A stretch of DNA of 64,000 nucleotides from Sphingomonas lycopersici (GCF_026130605.1 NZ_JANFAU010000010.1:62001-126000); one strand, 5' to 3'; shown: positions 33,120-44,199, numbered from the stretch's first letter. The notes: generated by a model from the letters alone, not told the origin. Numbers and translations: made by a program.

Positions 33120-34478
33120 TCACACCACCCGATACGGCACCACACGCCGCACCGCGGGCTCGACCGCGATCGCGCGGTCGGTCGGCGGGAAAGCGCGCTG
33201 GTCGCAATCGTCGCGGGGGCAGAGCCGGCAGGAAATCCCGATCGGGGTCGGCGCGCGGGTGCGGTCGACCGCATCGGCATAGACGAAATCGGCGGCGTGG
33301 GTCGCCTCGCACCCCAGCACCACCGCATAGCGCCGCGGGCTGCGCGCGAAGCTGCCCGAGGGCTTCACCAGACCCTTGGCCATCGAGATATAGCGCACCC
33401 CGTCGGGGGTCTCGGCATGCTGGACGAGGATGCGGTCGGGGATCGCTGCCGCTTCATGCACATGCCACAGCGGGCACGCCCCGCCGAACCGCGCGAATTG
33501 CAGCCGGGTCGCCGAATGCCGCTTGGTGATATTGCCCGCCATATCGACGCGGCAGAAGAAGAACGGCACCCCTTCCGCCCCGCTGCGCTGGAGCGTCGAG
33601 AGCCGGTGGCACGCCTGTTCGAAACTCACCGTGAAGCTGCGGCACAATCGGTCGATATCGTGGCGCAGCCGCAACGCTTCGGCGCGGAACGCGGCATAGG
33701 GCATGACCAGCGCGCCCGCGGCATAATTGGCGAGCCCGACCGCGAGCAGCCGCCGCGCCTCCGCCCCGACGACGTCCGCCCCGGCGACGATCGCCTCGAT
33801 CTCGCGCGCGAAGGCGGTCGCGGCGAGGCGGTGCGCGATCAGGAAGCGGCGGCTTTCGGGCGGCAACGCGGCGTTGAGCGTCAGCGTCGCGCCGTCGAAC
33901 CGCGCCAGCGGCGCATCCTCGTCGCTGTCGGTGGCGAGGGTGACGCCGTGACGCTGCAACGCCTCCGCCGCGCTGAAGCCGGGCTGGGTCGCCAGCGTTT
34001 CCGCGGCACGATCGAGCCGGTCGACATAATTGCCCGCCTCGTGGAACCAGTCGCGCACCGCTTCCCACGGCAGCCGCGCGCCGGTCCCGGTGGTCATCGA
34101 TTCCTCGGCGATCGCCAGCCGTTCCTCGGCGGCGCGCTTGGCGGCGTGGAGCGCGATCAGCCGGTCGGCGACGGCGGGCCGCTCCTCCGCCAGCCGCGCC
34201 GCCTCGTCGGCGTCGAGCGGGGTCAGCGCGGGATCGGCCAGCGCCTCGCCCAGCGCCGCCAGCCGCCGCGCGGGCGCCTCGCCCTCGATCGCCGCCAGCG
34301 CCTGCGGATAGTGCCTTGCCAGCGCGGTGGTGACCGCCGGGGTCAGCGGCCGCTCGCCGGTTTCGAGCTGCGAGAGATAGCTCACCGACAGCCCGAGCCG
34401 CGCGGCCATCGCGCGCTGGTTGAGCCCCGCGGAGAGGCGCAGCGCGCGCAATTGCTGGCCGGCATAGAGTCTGGGCAT
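33120..34478 (-). CDS. ScfR-family short-chain acyl-CoA regulator (PccR-like)
   Basis: A 452-residue regulator of the XRE/DUF2083 (ScfR) type. The N-terminal helix-turn-helix is LNQRAMAARLGLSVSYLSQLETGERP at residues 18-43. A middle domain resembles IrrE/DUF955, and the C-terminal DUF2083 domain has PLWHVHEAA and four cysteine positions in ACPLW, GCEAT and SCRLCPRDDCDQR that may bind a cluster or metal. In Rhodobacter sphaeroides the related PccR switches on pccB in response to propionyl-CoA. Position directly divergent from pccB supports the same job here. The TTCGCAA boxes between them are its likely sites. Confidence 0.88.
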   Translation of the reverse strand: MPRLYAGQQLRALRLSAGLNQRAMAARLGLSVSYLSQLETGERPLTPAVTTALARHYPQALAAIEGEAPARRLAALGEALADPALTPLDADEAARLAEERPAVADRLIALHAAKRAAEERLAIAEESMTTGTGARLPWEAVRDWFHEAGNYVDRLDRAAETLATQPGFSAAEALQRHGVTLATDSDEDAPLARFDGATLTLNAALPPESRRFLIAHRLAATAFAREIEAIVAGADVVGAEARRLLAVGLANYAAGALVMPYAAFRAEALRLRHDIDRLCRSFTVSFEQACHRLSTLQRSGAEGVPFFFCRVDMAGNITKRHSATRLQFARFGGACPLWHVHEAAAIPDRILVQHAETPDGVRYISMAKGLVKPSGSFARSPRRYAVVLGCEATHAADFVYADAVDRTRAPTPIGISCRLCPRDDCDQRAFPPTDRAIAVEPAVRRVVPYRVV

Positions 34479-34494
34479 GGCCTGCGCATCCTAG

Positions 34495-34537
34495 TTCGCA
34501 AATCCTGCCTTCGCAATTTCGCAAGTTCACATTTGCG
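34495..34537. promoter_or_regulatory. Array of TTCGCAA boxes between scfR-type gene and pccB
   Basis: TTCGCAA occurs at 34495, 34510 and 34518, and ATTTGCG, an inverted half-site, at 34531. They lie 17-59 bases upstream of the regulator start, and the last lies 53 bases before the pccB start. RamB and ScfR regulators recognise TTTGCAAA-like sequence, so these are the best operator candidates. This is inference from motif likeness. Confidence 0.6.
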
Positions 34538-34589
34538 CTTCGCCGCCGCCCGCGTCAGGAGGAATGGATTGCATCTGCCGGAGAAGCGC

Positions 34590-36116
34590 ATGTCGTCGAC
34601 GATCGAGGAACTGGAACGCAAGCGCGCCGCCGCGCGGGCGGGCGGCGGGCAGAAGCGCATCGACGCGCAGCATGCCAAGGGCAAGCTCACCGCGCGCGAG
34701 CGGATCGACGTGCTGCTCGATGAGGGCTCGTTCGAAGAATATGACATGTTCGTCGAGCACAATTGCGTCGATTTCGGGATGCAGGATCAGATCTATCCCG
34801 GCGACGGCGTGGTCACCGGATCGGGGACGATCAACGGCCGGCTGGTGTTCGTGTTCAGCCAGGATTTCACCGTATTCGGCGGCAGCCTCAGCGAGCGTCA
34901 CGCGCAGAAGATCTGCAAGGTGATGGACATGGCGCTGAAGGTCGGCGCGCCGGTGATCGGCCTCAACGATTCGGGCGGCGCGCGCATCCAGGAGGGGGTC
35001 GCCTCGCTCGGCGGCTATGCCGAGGTGTTCCAGCGCAACGTGCTCGCCTCGGGCGTGGTGCCGCAGGTCAGCGTCATCATGGGCCCCTGCGCCGGCGGCG
35101 CAGTTTACTCCCCGGCGATGACCGACTTCATCTTCATGGTGAAGGATTCGTCCTACATGTTCGTCACCGGCCCCGATGTGGTGAAGACGGTGACCAACGA
35201 GGTGGTGACGCAGGAGGCGCTGGGCGGCGCGATCACCCACACCACCAAGACCAGCGTCGCCGATGTCGCGTTCGAGGACGATATCGAGGCGCTGCTCGCG
35301 GTGCGCGATTTCGTCGATTACCTGCCCGAATCGAACCGCGCCGCGGTGCCCGAGCGGCCGACCGACGATCCGTGGGACCGCGTCGAGGAAAGCCTCGACA
35401 CGCTGATCCCGCCGAGCGCCAACCAGCCCTATGACATGCACGAGCTGATCCGTAAGGTGGTCGACGAGGGCGAGTTCTTCGAGATCCAGCCGGCGCATGC
35501 AGCGAACATCATCTGCGGCTTCGGGCGGATCGAGGGGCGGACCGTGGGGTTCGTCGCCAACCAGCCGATGGTGCTGGCAGGGGTGCTCGACATCAATTCG
35601 TCGAAGAAGGCGGCGCGCTTCGTGCGCTTCTGCGACGCGTTCGATATCCCGATCGTCACCTTCGTCGACGTGCCGGGCTTCCTGCCGGGCACCGCGCAGG
35701 AGCATAACGGGATCATCAAGCACGGCGCGAAATTGCTGTTCGCTTACGCCGAGGCGACTGTCCCCAAAATCACCGTCATCACCCGCAAGGCTTATGGCGG
35801 GGCCTATGACGTGATGGCCTCCAAGCATCTGCGCGGCGACCTCAATTATGCCTGGCCGACCGCCGAGATTGCGGTGATGGGCGCCAAGGGCGCGGTGGAG
35901 ATCATCTTCCGCGGCCTGAACGAGGAAGGGATTGCGGAAAAGACCCGCGAATATGAGGCGCGGTTCGCCAATCCGTTCGTCGCGGCGTCGAAGGGCTTCA
36001 TCGACGAGGTGATCCAGCCGCACTCGACCCGCCGCCGCATCGCGCTCGGGCTTCGGAAGCTCCGCAGCAAGACGCTGGAGAATCCGTGGAAGAAGCACGA
36101 CAATATTCCGTTGTGA
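34590..36116 (+). CDS. pccB: Propionyl-CoA carboxylase beta (carboxyltransferase) subunit
   Basis: A 508-residue carboxyltransferase that moves CO2 from carboxybiotin on PccA to propionyl-CoA, giving (S)-methylmalonyl-CoA. Two crotonase-fold halves are present: the first with NDSGGARIQEGVASLGGY and GPCAGGAVYSPA, the second with VDVPGFLPGTAQEHNGIIKHGAKLL and ITRKAYGGAYDVM. Aspartate in the second-half AYDVMxSKHLRGD block is the position that sets acyl-CoA choice. Length fits PccB. It leads a run of seven same-strand genes that contains the rest of the pathway, but pccA lies at the other end. The ATG has no strong ribosome site (GGAG nine bases away). Confidence 0.96.
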   Translation: MSSTIEELERKRAAARAGGGQKRIDAQHAKGKLTARERIDVLLDEGSFEEYDMFVEHNCVDFGMQDQIYPGDGVVTGSGTINGRLVFVFSQDFTVFGGSLSERHAQKICKVMDMALKVGAPVIGLNDSGGARIQEGVASLGGYAEVFQRNVLASGVVPQVSVIMGPCAGGAVYSPAMTDFIFMVKDSSYMFVTGPDVVKTVTNEVVTQEALGGAITHTTKTSVADVAFEDDIEALLAVRDFVDYLPESNRAAVPERPTDDPWDRVEESLDTLIPPSANQPYDMHELIRKVVDEGEFFEIQPAHAANIICGFGRIEGRTVGFVANQPMVLAGVLDINSSKKAARFVRFCDAFDIPIVTFVDVPGFLPGTAQEHNGIIKHGAKLLFAYAEATVPKITVITRKAYGGAYDVMASKHLRGDLNYAWPTAEIAVMGAKGAVEIIFRGLNEEGIAEKTREYEARFANPFVAASKGFIDEVIQPHSTRRRIALGLRKLRSKTLENPWKKHDNIPL

Positions 36117-36120
36117 CGAT

Positions 36121-36173
36121 GTGCTCCCGCGAAGGCGGGAGCCCAGACTGTGTCCCCGCCTTCGCGGGGACAC
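36121..36173. repeat. Intergenic repeat lacking the nested palindrome, copy 3
   Basis: GTGCTCCCGCGAAGGCGGGAGCCCAGACTG is followed by the second hairpin TCCCCGCCTTCGCGGGGA. The first stem is a continuous perfect hairpin; in copies at 4691 and 26584 an inner palindrome interrupts the same loop. It lies between pccB and the epimerase gene. Confidence 0.78.
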
Positions 36174-36188
36174 ATTAAGGGACTGGAA

Positions 36189-36608
36189 ATGAAACTAGGC
36201 CGCCTCAACCACGTCGGCGTCGCGACGCCCTCGATCGCCAAATCGATCGAAACCTATCGCCTGCTGCTCGGCGCCGAGACGATCGGCGAGCCGTTCGATC
36301 TCCCCGCGCAGGGGGTGAAGGTATGCTTCGTCGACGCGCCCAATACTCAGATCGAGCTGATCGAGCCCTATGACGAAAACTCGCCGATCGCGGGCTTCCT
36401 CAGGAAGAACCCGGCCGGCGGGCAGCATCACGTCTGCTTCGAGGTGCCCGACATCCACGAGGCGGCGGCGCATATGAAGGCGAATGGCGCGACCGTGCTG
36501 GGCGAGCCGCGGATCGGCGCGCACGGCACCCCGATCGTCTTCGTCCATCCGAAAGATTTCGGCGGGATGCTGGTCGAGCTGATGGAAACGCCCAAAGGCG
36601 ACCATTGA
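36189..36608 (+). CDS. mce: Methylmalonyl-CoA epimerase
   Basis: A 139-residue metalloenzyme of the VOC fold that interconverts (S)- and (R)-methylmalonyl-CoA for the mutase. Two beta-alpha-beta-beta-beta modules are visible. Metal ligands fit His8 (LNHVGVA), a Gln/Glu in the strand QIELIEP near 54-58, His80 or His81 (GGQHHVCFEV) and Glu129 (MLVELME). The start follows GGAA. It lies 72 bases after pccB in the same direction, with a repeat between them. Confidence 0.93.
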   Translation: MKLGRLNHVGVATPSIAKSIETYRLLLGAETIGEPFDLPAQGVKVCFVDAPNTQIELIEPYDENSPIAGFLRKNPAGGQHHVCFEVPDIHEAAAHMKANGATVLGEPRIGAHGTPIVFVHPKDFGGMLVELMETPKGDH

Positions 36609-36621
36609 GGTGATATAGATT

Positions 36622-36704
36622 CCGTTCGCCCTGAGCTTGTCGAAGGGCTGCACTTCTTTCCGTGGAAGAAAAGTGCAGGGCTTCGACAAGCTCAGCCCGA
36701 ACGG
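36622..36704. repeat. Long REP hairpin, family C, copy 1
   Basis: CCGTTCGCCCTGAGCTTGTCGAAGGGCTGCACTT pairs over most of its length with the closing CAGGGCTTCGACAAGCTCAGCCCGAACGG. Similar hairpins are at 46349-46429 and 52546-52626. The conserved inner part is GAGCTTGTCGAAG/CTTCGACAAGCTC. It lies inside the propionate gene run. Confidence 0.82.
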
Positions 36705-36723
36705 AGAGGGAGAAGGACAGACA

Positions 36724-37512
36724 ATGGCCGATTACAAAACGATCCTGACCGAACGGAAGGGCGATGTCCTCGTCATCACGCTCAACCGGCCCGACCGGCT
36801 CAACGCCGCTTCGCTCGACATGGCCGAGGAACTGACCGACGCACTCTACAATCTCGATGGCGCGCGCGCGGTGCTGATCACCGGCGCGGGGCGCGCTTTC
36901 TGCTCGGGTGCCGATCTGCAGGGGCGCGGCGATCGCCCGGTGACCGGCAGCGGCGATGCCGCGCACCGCTCGCTGATGCTGCATTACAATCCGGCGCTGA
37001 CCCAGATCATGCGGCTCGACGTGCCGGTGGTCACCGCGGTCAATGGCGCGGCGGCGGGTGTGGGCTGTTCGCTCGGCCTGTCGGGCGATTTCGTGCTGGC
37101 GGGCAAATCGGCTTACTTCCTCCAGGCGTTCGTCAATATCGGACTGGTCCCCGACGGCGGATCGACCTGGCTGCTCGCCAAGGCGATCGGCCGCGCGCGC
37201 GCGACGCGGATGATGATGCTGGGCGAGAAGATCGGTGCCGATCAGGCCGAGCAATGGGGGATGATCTACAAGTCGGTCGACGATGCGGCGCTGATGGACG
37301 AGGCGCTGGCGCTGGCGGCGCGGCTCGCCGCCGGGCCGACGGTCGCGCTGGCGACGATGCGCCACAATATCATGACCGCGCTCGACGGTTCGTTCGAACA
37401 GGTGCTGCGCGCCGAAGCCGAGGGACAGCGCCGCGCCGCCGGCACCGCCGATGCACGCGAGGGCACTTTGGCGTTCCTCCAGAAGCGCAAGGCGGAATTC
37501 AAGGGTAAGTAG
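36724..37512 (+). CDS. Enoyl-CoA hydratase/isomerase family protein
   Basis: A 262-residue crotonase-fold enzyme. The CoA-binding start LVITLNRPDRLNAAS, the oxyanion-hole loop AFCSGADLQGRGD and GAAAGVGCSLGLSGDFVLA at about 107-125 are complete. The second catalytic glutamate position appears as Asp in GLVPDGGSTWLL, as in many PaaG-like isomerases, so hydration is not assured. Its place between mce and the mutase suggests a role in short-chain acyl-CoA handling such as crotonyl- or acrylyl-type intermediates, but the reaction is not proven. Confidence 0.88.
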   Translation: MADYKTILTERKGDVLVITLNRPDRLNAASLDMAEELTDALYNLDGARAVLITGAGRAFCSGADLQGRGDRPVTGSGDAAHRSLMLHYNPALTQIMRLDVPVVTAVNGAAAGVGCSLGLSGDFVLAGKSAYFLQAFVNIGLVPDGGSTWLLAKAIGRARATRMMMLGEKIGADQAEQWGMIYKSVDDAALMDEALALAARLAAGPTVALATMRHNIMTALDGSFEQVLRAEAEGQRRAAGTADAREGTLAFLQKRKAEFKGK

Positions 37513-37531
37513 ATTTAGAAGTGAATCCACT

Positions 37532-37590
37532 CCGGCGAAGGCCGGGGTCCAGCAACGGGCCGCTCGCGACTGGGCCCCGGCCTTCGCCGG
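37532..37590. repeat. Long GC inverted repeat before the mutase gene
   Basis: CCGGCGAAGGCCGGGGTCC and GGGCCCCGGCCTTCGCCGG form arms of about 18 pairs. The stem is interrupted by one or two mismatches. Each arm also contains CGGCCTTCGCCGG, a hairpin on its own. It is related to the elements at 42039-42152 and near 4630-4655. Confidence 0.75.
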
Positions 37591-37618
37591 GGCGGTATGA
37601 GGTGGTTGAGAGAGTGAC

Positions 37619-39760
37619 ATGACCGATAGCAAACCGACGCTCGACAATTGGTCCGCCGCCGCCGCCAAGGAGGTGAAGGGCAAGGATCTCACCTGGCACA
37701 CGCCGGAGGGGATCGCGGTCAAGCCGCTCTATACCGCCGAAGACGTTGCAGTCGATCCGGGCCTGCCCGGTTTCGCGCCGTTCACCCGCGGGGTGCGCGC
37801 GTCGATGTATGCCGGGCGGCCGTGGACGATCCGGCAATATGCCGGCTTCTCCACCGCCGAGGAATCGAACGCTTTCTACCGCCGCAACCTCGCGGCGGGG
37901 CAGAAGGGCCTCTCGGTCGCCTTCGATCTCGCGACGCACCGCGGCTACGACAGCGATCACCCGCGCGTGGTGGGCGATGTCGGCAAGGCCGGGGTGGCGA
38001 TCGACAGCGTCGAGGACATGAAGATCCTGTTCGACGGCATCCCGCTCGATCAGATGAGCGTGTCGATGACGATGAACGGCGCGGTGATCCCGGTGCTCGC
38101 CTTCTTCATCGTCGCGGGCGAGGAACAGGGGGTCGAGCGCAAATTGCTCGACGGGACCATCCAGAACGACATCCTCAAGGAGTTCATGGTCCGCAATACC
38201 TATATCTACCCGCCCGAACCCTCGATGCGGATCATCTCGGACATTTTCGCCTACACCAGCCGCGAGATGCCAAAATTCAATTCGATCTCGATCTCCGGCT
38301 ATCACATGCAGGAAGCCGGCGCGACGCAGCTCCAGGAGCTGGCGTTTACCATCGCCGACGGCATGGAATATGTGAAATACGGCGTCGCCTCCGGGCTCGA
38401 TATCGACAAGTTCGCGGGGCGCCTGTCGTTCTTCTTCGCGATCGGCATGAACTTCTTCATGGAAGTGGCGAAGCTGCGCGCGGCGCGCGTGCTGTGGCAT
38501 CGCGTGATGAATAGGCTCGGCGCGAAGGACGAGCGCAGCAAGATGCTGCGCACGCATTGCCAGACCAGCGGCGTCTCGCTGACCGAGCAGGATCCGTACA
38601 ACAACGTCATCCGCACCACGATCGAGGCGATGGCGGCGATGCTCGGCGGCACCCAGTCGCTCCACACCAATGCGCTCGACGAAGCGATCGCGCTGCCGAC
38701 CGATTTCTCCGCCCGCATCGCGCGCAACACGCAAATCGTGATCCAGGAAGAGACCGGGATGACCAAGGTGGTCGATCCGCTCGGCGGCAGCTATTATATC
38801 GAAAGCCTGACCCAGCAGCTCGTCGACGGCGCGTGGGAGATCATCGAGCGCGTCGAGCGCGAGGGCGGGATGGCCAAGGCGGTCGCCGCCGGCTGGCCCA
38901 AGGCGATGATCGAGGAAGCCTCCGCCGCGCGCGCGGCGCGGATCGACCGCGGCGAGGATGTGATCGTCGGGGTCAACAAATATCGCCTCGCCAACGAGGA
39001 TGAGATCGAGATCCTCGATGTCGACAATCACGCGGTGCGCGAGGCGCAGATCCGCCGCATCAACAAGGTGAAGGCGGAGCGCGATTCCGCCGCGTGCCAG
39101 GCGGCGCTCGATGCATTACGCGAGGGTGCCCGGGGCGACGGCAACCTCCTCGCCCTCGCCGTCGAAGCGGCCCGCGCGCGGGCGACGCTCGGCGAGATCT
39201 CCTCGGCGATGGAGGATGTGTTCGGCCGTTTCGGTACCTTCCCCACCCCGGTGAAGGGGATTTACGGCGGCGCCTATCGCGACGACCAGCGCTGGGAGCG
39301 GCTGCTCTCCGGTGTCACCTCGACCGAAAACCGCCTCGGCCGCAAGCCGCGCATCTTCGTCGCCAAGATGGGGCAGGACGGGCATGATCGCGGCGCCAAC
39401 CTCGTCTCGTCGATGTTCGGCGATCTCGGGTTCGAGGTCGTCGCGGGCCCGCTGTTCCAGACCCCGCAGGAAGCCGCTGCGCTGGCGCTGGAGAAGGACG
39501 TCGACGTGGTCGGCGCTTCGAGCCTCGCCGCCGGGCACAAGACATTGATCCCCGAGCTGATCGGCCATCTGAAAGACGCCGGTCGCGCCGATATCAAGGT
39601 CGTCGCCGGCGGGGTGATCCCGGCGCAGGATTATCAGGCGTTGTACGATGCCGGTGTGCAAGCGATCTTCGGCCCGGGCACCAATCTCATCAAGGCGGCG
39701 GAAGAAGTGTTGCGGCTGCTCGGCCACAACATGCCCCCGCAGGCGGAGGCGGCGGAATGA
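37619..39760 (+). CDS. scpA: Methylmalonyl-CoA mutase
   Basis: A 713-residue single-subunit mutase that turns (R)-methylmalonyl-CoA into succinyl-CoA with adenosylcobalamin. The TIM-barrel part has RQYAGFSTAEESNAFYRRNL, FDLATHRGYDSDHPRVVGDVGKAG and QTSGVSLTEQDPYNN. The B12 domain starts near residue 580 with MGQDGHDRGANLVSSMFGD, where His589 is the cobalt ligand, followed by GASSLAAGH and GGVIPAQDY. It overlaps the next gene by four bases. No MeaB/ArgK-type chaperone gene is seen in the window. Confidence 0.96.
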   Translation: MTDSKPTLDNWSAAAAKEVKGKDLTWHTPEGIAVKPLYTAEDVAVDPGLPGFAPFTRGVRASMYAGRPWTIRQYAGFSTAEESNAFYRRNLAAGQKGLSVAFDLATHRGYDSDHPRVVGDVGKAGVAIDSVEDMKILFDGIPLDQMSVSMTMNGAVIPVLAFFIVAGEEQGVERKLLDGTIQNDILKEFMVRNTYIYPPEPSMRIISDIFAYTSREMPKFNSISISGYHMQEAGATQLQELAFTIADGMEYVKYGVASGLDIDKFAGRLSFFFAIGMNFFMEVAKLRAARVLWHRVMNRLGAKDERSKMLRTHCQTSGVSLTEQDPYNNVIRTTIEAMAAMLGGTQSLHTNALDEAIALPTDFSARIARNTQIVIQEETGMTKVVDPLGGSYYIESLTQQLVDGAWEIIERVEREGGMAKAVAAGWPKAMIEEASAARAARIDRGEDVIVGVNKYRLANEDEIEILDVDNHAVREAQIRRINKVKAERDSAACQAALDALREGARGDGNLLALAVEAARARATLGEISSAMEDVFGRFGTFPTPVKGIYGGAYRDDQRWERLLSGVTSTENRLGRKPRIFVAKMGQDGHDRGANLVSSMFGDLGFEVVAGPLFQTPQEAAALALEKDVDVVGASSLAAGHKTLIPELIGHLKDAGRADIKVVAGGVIPAQDYQALYDAGVQAIFGPGTNLIKAAEEVLRLLGHNMPPQAEAAE

Positions 39761-41031
39761 CGCAGCATATCGAGACGCTGACGGTCCACGCGGGCACCGC
39801 GCCCGATCCGACCACCAAGGCGCGGATCACCCCGATCTACCAGACCGCATCCTATGTATTCGAGGATGTCGATCACGCGGCGAGCCTGTTCAACCTCGAT
39901 GCCTTCGGCAACATCTACAGCCGCATCATGAACCCCACCAACGGCGCGGTGGAGGGCAAGGTCGCGGCGCTCGAGGGCGGGGCGGCGGCGCTGGCGGTGG
40001 CCTCGGGCCATGCCGCGCAATTCCTCGTCTTCCACACGCTGATGGAGCCGGGGAAGCATATCGTCGCGGCGAAGCGGCTGTACGGCGGATCGCTCAACCA
40101 GATCGGGTCGAGCTTCAAGAAAATGGGGTGGCATGCCTCGTTCGTCGATGCCGACGATCCGGCCAATGTCGCGGCCGCGATCACCCCGGACACTCGCGCG
40201 GTGTTCATCGAGAGCCTCGCCAACCCCGGCGGCGTGGTGCAGGATATCGCGGTGATCGCCAAGGTCGCGCATGACGCGGGCGTGCCGCTGATCGTCGACA
40301 ATACGATGGCCACCCCGATGCTGTGCCGCCCGATCGAGCACGGCGCCGATATCGTCGTCCACTCGCTGACCAAATTCCTCAACGGGCATGGTAATTCGAT
40401 CGGCGGCGTGATCGTCGACGGCGGCACGTTCGACTGGGCGAAGGGCGGGAAATACCCGTATCTCAGCGAACCCAACGATTCCTATCACGGCAAGGTGTTC
40501 ACCGAGGCGTTCGGCAATCTCGCCTTCATCCTCGCCGCGCGGACCCTGGGGCTGCGCGATCTCGGGCCGGCGCTGGCGCCGATGAACGCCTTTCTCGCGC
40601 TGACCGGCATGGAAACGCTGGCGCTGCGGATGGAGCGGCATTGCGACAATGCGCTGAAGCTCGCGCAATGGCTGCAGAACCACCCCAAGATCGCCTGGGT
40701 TTCCTATGCCGGGCTGCCGGGCGACCGCTATCACGCGCTCGCGCAACGTTATCTCGGCGGCAAGGGCGGGGCGGTGTTCACCTTCGGGCTGAAGGGCGGG
40801 TATGACGCCGGCATCGCTTTGGTTTCGCGCGTCAAATTGTTCAGCCATCTCGCCAATCTCGGCGACACGCGCTCGCTGATTATCCACCCCGCCTCGACCA
40901 CCCACCGCCAATTGCCCGATGCCGAGCGGATCGCCGCCGGCGCGGGGCCCGATGTGGTGCGTGTCTCGGTGGGGATCGAGAATATCGCCGACATCATCGC
41001 AGATATCGAGCAGGCACTGGAGGCCGCATGA
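39757..41031 (+). CDS. O-acetylhomoserine sulfhydrylase-like PLP enzyme (MetY type)
   Basis: A 424-residue PLP-dependent gamma-family enzyme. The cofactor lysine is Lys206 (HSLTKFLNGHG). Other landmarks are SRIMNPTNGAVEGKVAALEGG (55-75) and RLYGGS, and VDGGTFDW near 227 is typical of MetY rather than MetB or MGL. MetY joins sulphide or methanethiol to O-acetylhomoserine; relatives break down methionine to 2-oxobutyrate, a propionyl-CoA source. It is coupled by ATGA overlaps to both the mutase before it and bioB after it, which is an uncommon place for sulphur metabolism. Its reaction here is undecided between biosynthesis and degradation. Confidence 0.88.
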   Translation: MTQHIETLTVHAGTAPDPTTKARITPIYQTASYVFEDVDHAASLFNLDAFGNIYSRIMNPTNGAVEGKVAALEGGAAALAVASGHAAQFLVFHTLMEPGKHIVAAKRLYGGSLNQIGSSFKKMGWHASFVDADDPANVAAAITPDTRAVFIESLANPGGVVQDIAVIAKVAHDAGVPLIVDNTMATPMLCRPIEHGADIVVHSLTKFLNGHGNSIGGVIVDGGTFDWAKGGKYPYLSEPNDSYHGKVFTEAFGNLAFILAARTLGLRDLGPALAPMNAFLALTGMETLALRMERHCDNALKLAQWLQNHPKIAWVSYAGLPGDRYHALAQRYLGGKGGAVFTFGLKGGYDAGIALVSRVKLFSHLANLGDTRSLIIHPASTTHRQLPDAERIAAGAGPDVVRVSVGIENIADIIADIEQALEAA

Positions 41032-42032
41032 CGACCGAAACCCGTAATGACTGGACGCGCGAGGAGATCGCCGCGCTGTTCGACCTGCCGTTCGGCGATC
41101 TCGTGTTCCGCGCCGCCGAGGTGCATCGCGCGCATCACGCCGCGAACGAGGTGCAATTGTGCACCCTGTTGTCGATCAAGACCGGCGGCTGCCCCGAGGA
41201 TTGCGGCTATTGCTCGCAATCGTCGCACGCCGACAGCGGGGTCAAGGCGACCAAGCTGATGGACGTGCGCGCGGTGCTCCAGTCGGCGGCGCAGGCCAAG
41301 GATTCGGGCTCGCAGCGCTTCTGCATGGGCGCGGCGTGGCGCAACCCCAAGGACCGCGACATGCCCGCGATCATCGAAATGGTGAAGGGCGTGCGCGAGA
41401 TGGGGATGGAAACCTGCATGACCCTGGGCATGCTGACCCCCGGTCAGGCGCGCCAGCTCGCCGATGCCGGGCTCGATTATTACAACCACAATATCGATAC
41501 CTCGCCCGAACGTTATGGCGAGGTGATCTCCACCCGCACGTTCGGCGAGCGGCTCGAGACGCTGGAAAACGTTCGCTCGGCGGGGATCAACGTGTGCTGC
41601 GGCGGGATCGTCGGGATGGGCGAGACGCGCGACGATCGCGTCGGCTTCATCCACGCGCTCGCGACGCTGCCGCGCCACCCGGAAAGCGTGCCGGTCAATG
41701 CCTTGGTGCCGGTGAAGGGCACGGTGCTGGGCGACATGCTCGCCGATACGCCGCTGGCGAAGATCGACGATATCGAATTCGTGCGGACGGTGGCGGTGGC
41801 GCGGATCACGATGCCGATGAGCATGGTGCGCCTCTCCGCCGGGCGTGAGAGCATGTCGGAAGCGACCCAGGCCTTGTGCTTCATGTGCGGGGCCAATTCG
41901 ATCTTCACCGGGGACAAATTGCTCACCACCGGCAACCGCGGCGACAGCGCCGATGCGGCGCTGTTCGCGAAACTGGGCGTGCGCCCGATGGAAGCCGAAG
42001 AGCCGATGCGGGTGTGCGAGGCGGCTGAGTGA
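41028..42032 (+). CDS. bioB: Biotin synthase
   Basis: A 334-residue radical SAM enzyme that inserts sulphur into dethiobiotin. The SAM cluster cysteines are Cys55, Cys59 and Cys62 (GGCPEDCGYCSQSS), and the second cluster region with FCMGAAWRNP and ETCMTLGML is complete. The conserved YYNHNIDTSPE follows. The ATG overlaps the MetY-type stop (ATGA). Biotin is the cofactor of PccA, encoded 180 bases downstream, which gives a reason for its place; other bio genes are not nearby. Confidence 0.95.
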   Translation: MTTETRNDWTREEIAALFDLPFGDLVFRAAEVHRAHHAANEVQLCTLLSIKTGGCPEDCGYCSQSSHADSGVKATKLMDVRAVLQSAAQAKDSGSQRFCMGAAWRNPKDRDMPAIIEMVKGVREMGMETCMTLGMLTPGQARQLADAGLDYYNHNIDTSPERYGEVISTRTFGERLETLENVRSAGINVCCGGIVGMGETRDDRVGFIHALATLPRHPESVPVNALVPVKGTVLGDMLADTPLAKIDDIEFVRTVAVARITMPMSMVRLSAGRESMSEATQALCFMCGANSIFTGDKLLTTGNRGDSADAALFAKLGVRPMEAEEPMRVCEAAE

Positions 42033-42038
42033 GAACGT

Positions 42039-42152
42039 ATTCTCCGTTCCCCTGCGAGGGCGGGGGTCCAGTCTCGGCGCAGCGCGCCGATCGCGCTGCC
42101 GCGCGAAAGCTTTTCGGGGCTGGACCCCGGCCTTCGCCGGGGAACAGAGAAT
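42039..42152. repeat. Long inverted repeat between bioB and pccA
   Basis: ATTCTCCGTTCCCCTGCGAGGGCGGGGGTCCAG pairs imperfectly with CTGGACCCCGGCCTTCGCCGGGGAACAGAGAAT at the other end. The centre contains a GC-rich stem (CGCAGCGCGCCGATCGCGCTGCC). No T-run is present, so it may not block transcription into pccA. Confidence 0.75.
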
Positions 42153-42210
42153 AGAGGCAACCTGATCTTCTACCATCGATATTCGCTGCTTTTCGACGGA
42201 AGCTGAAACA

Positions 42211-44190
<1,980 letters not shown>

Positions 44191-44199
44191 CCGGAAACT

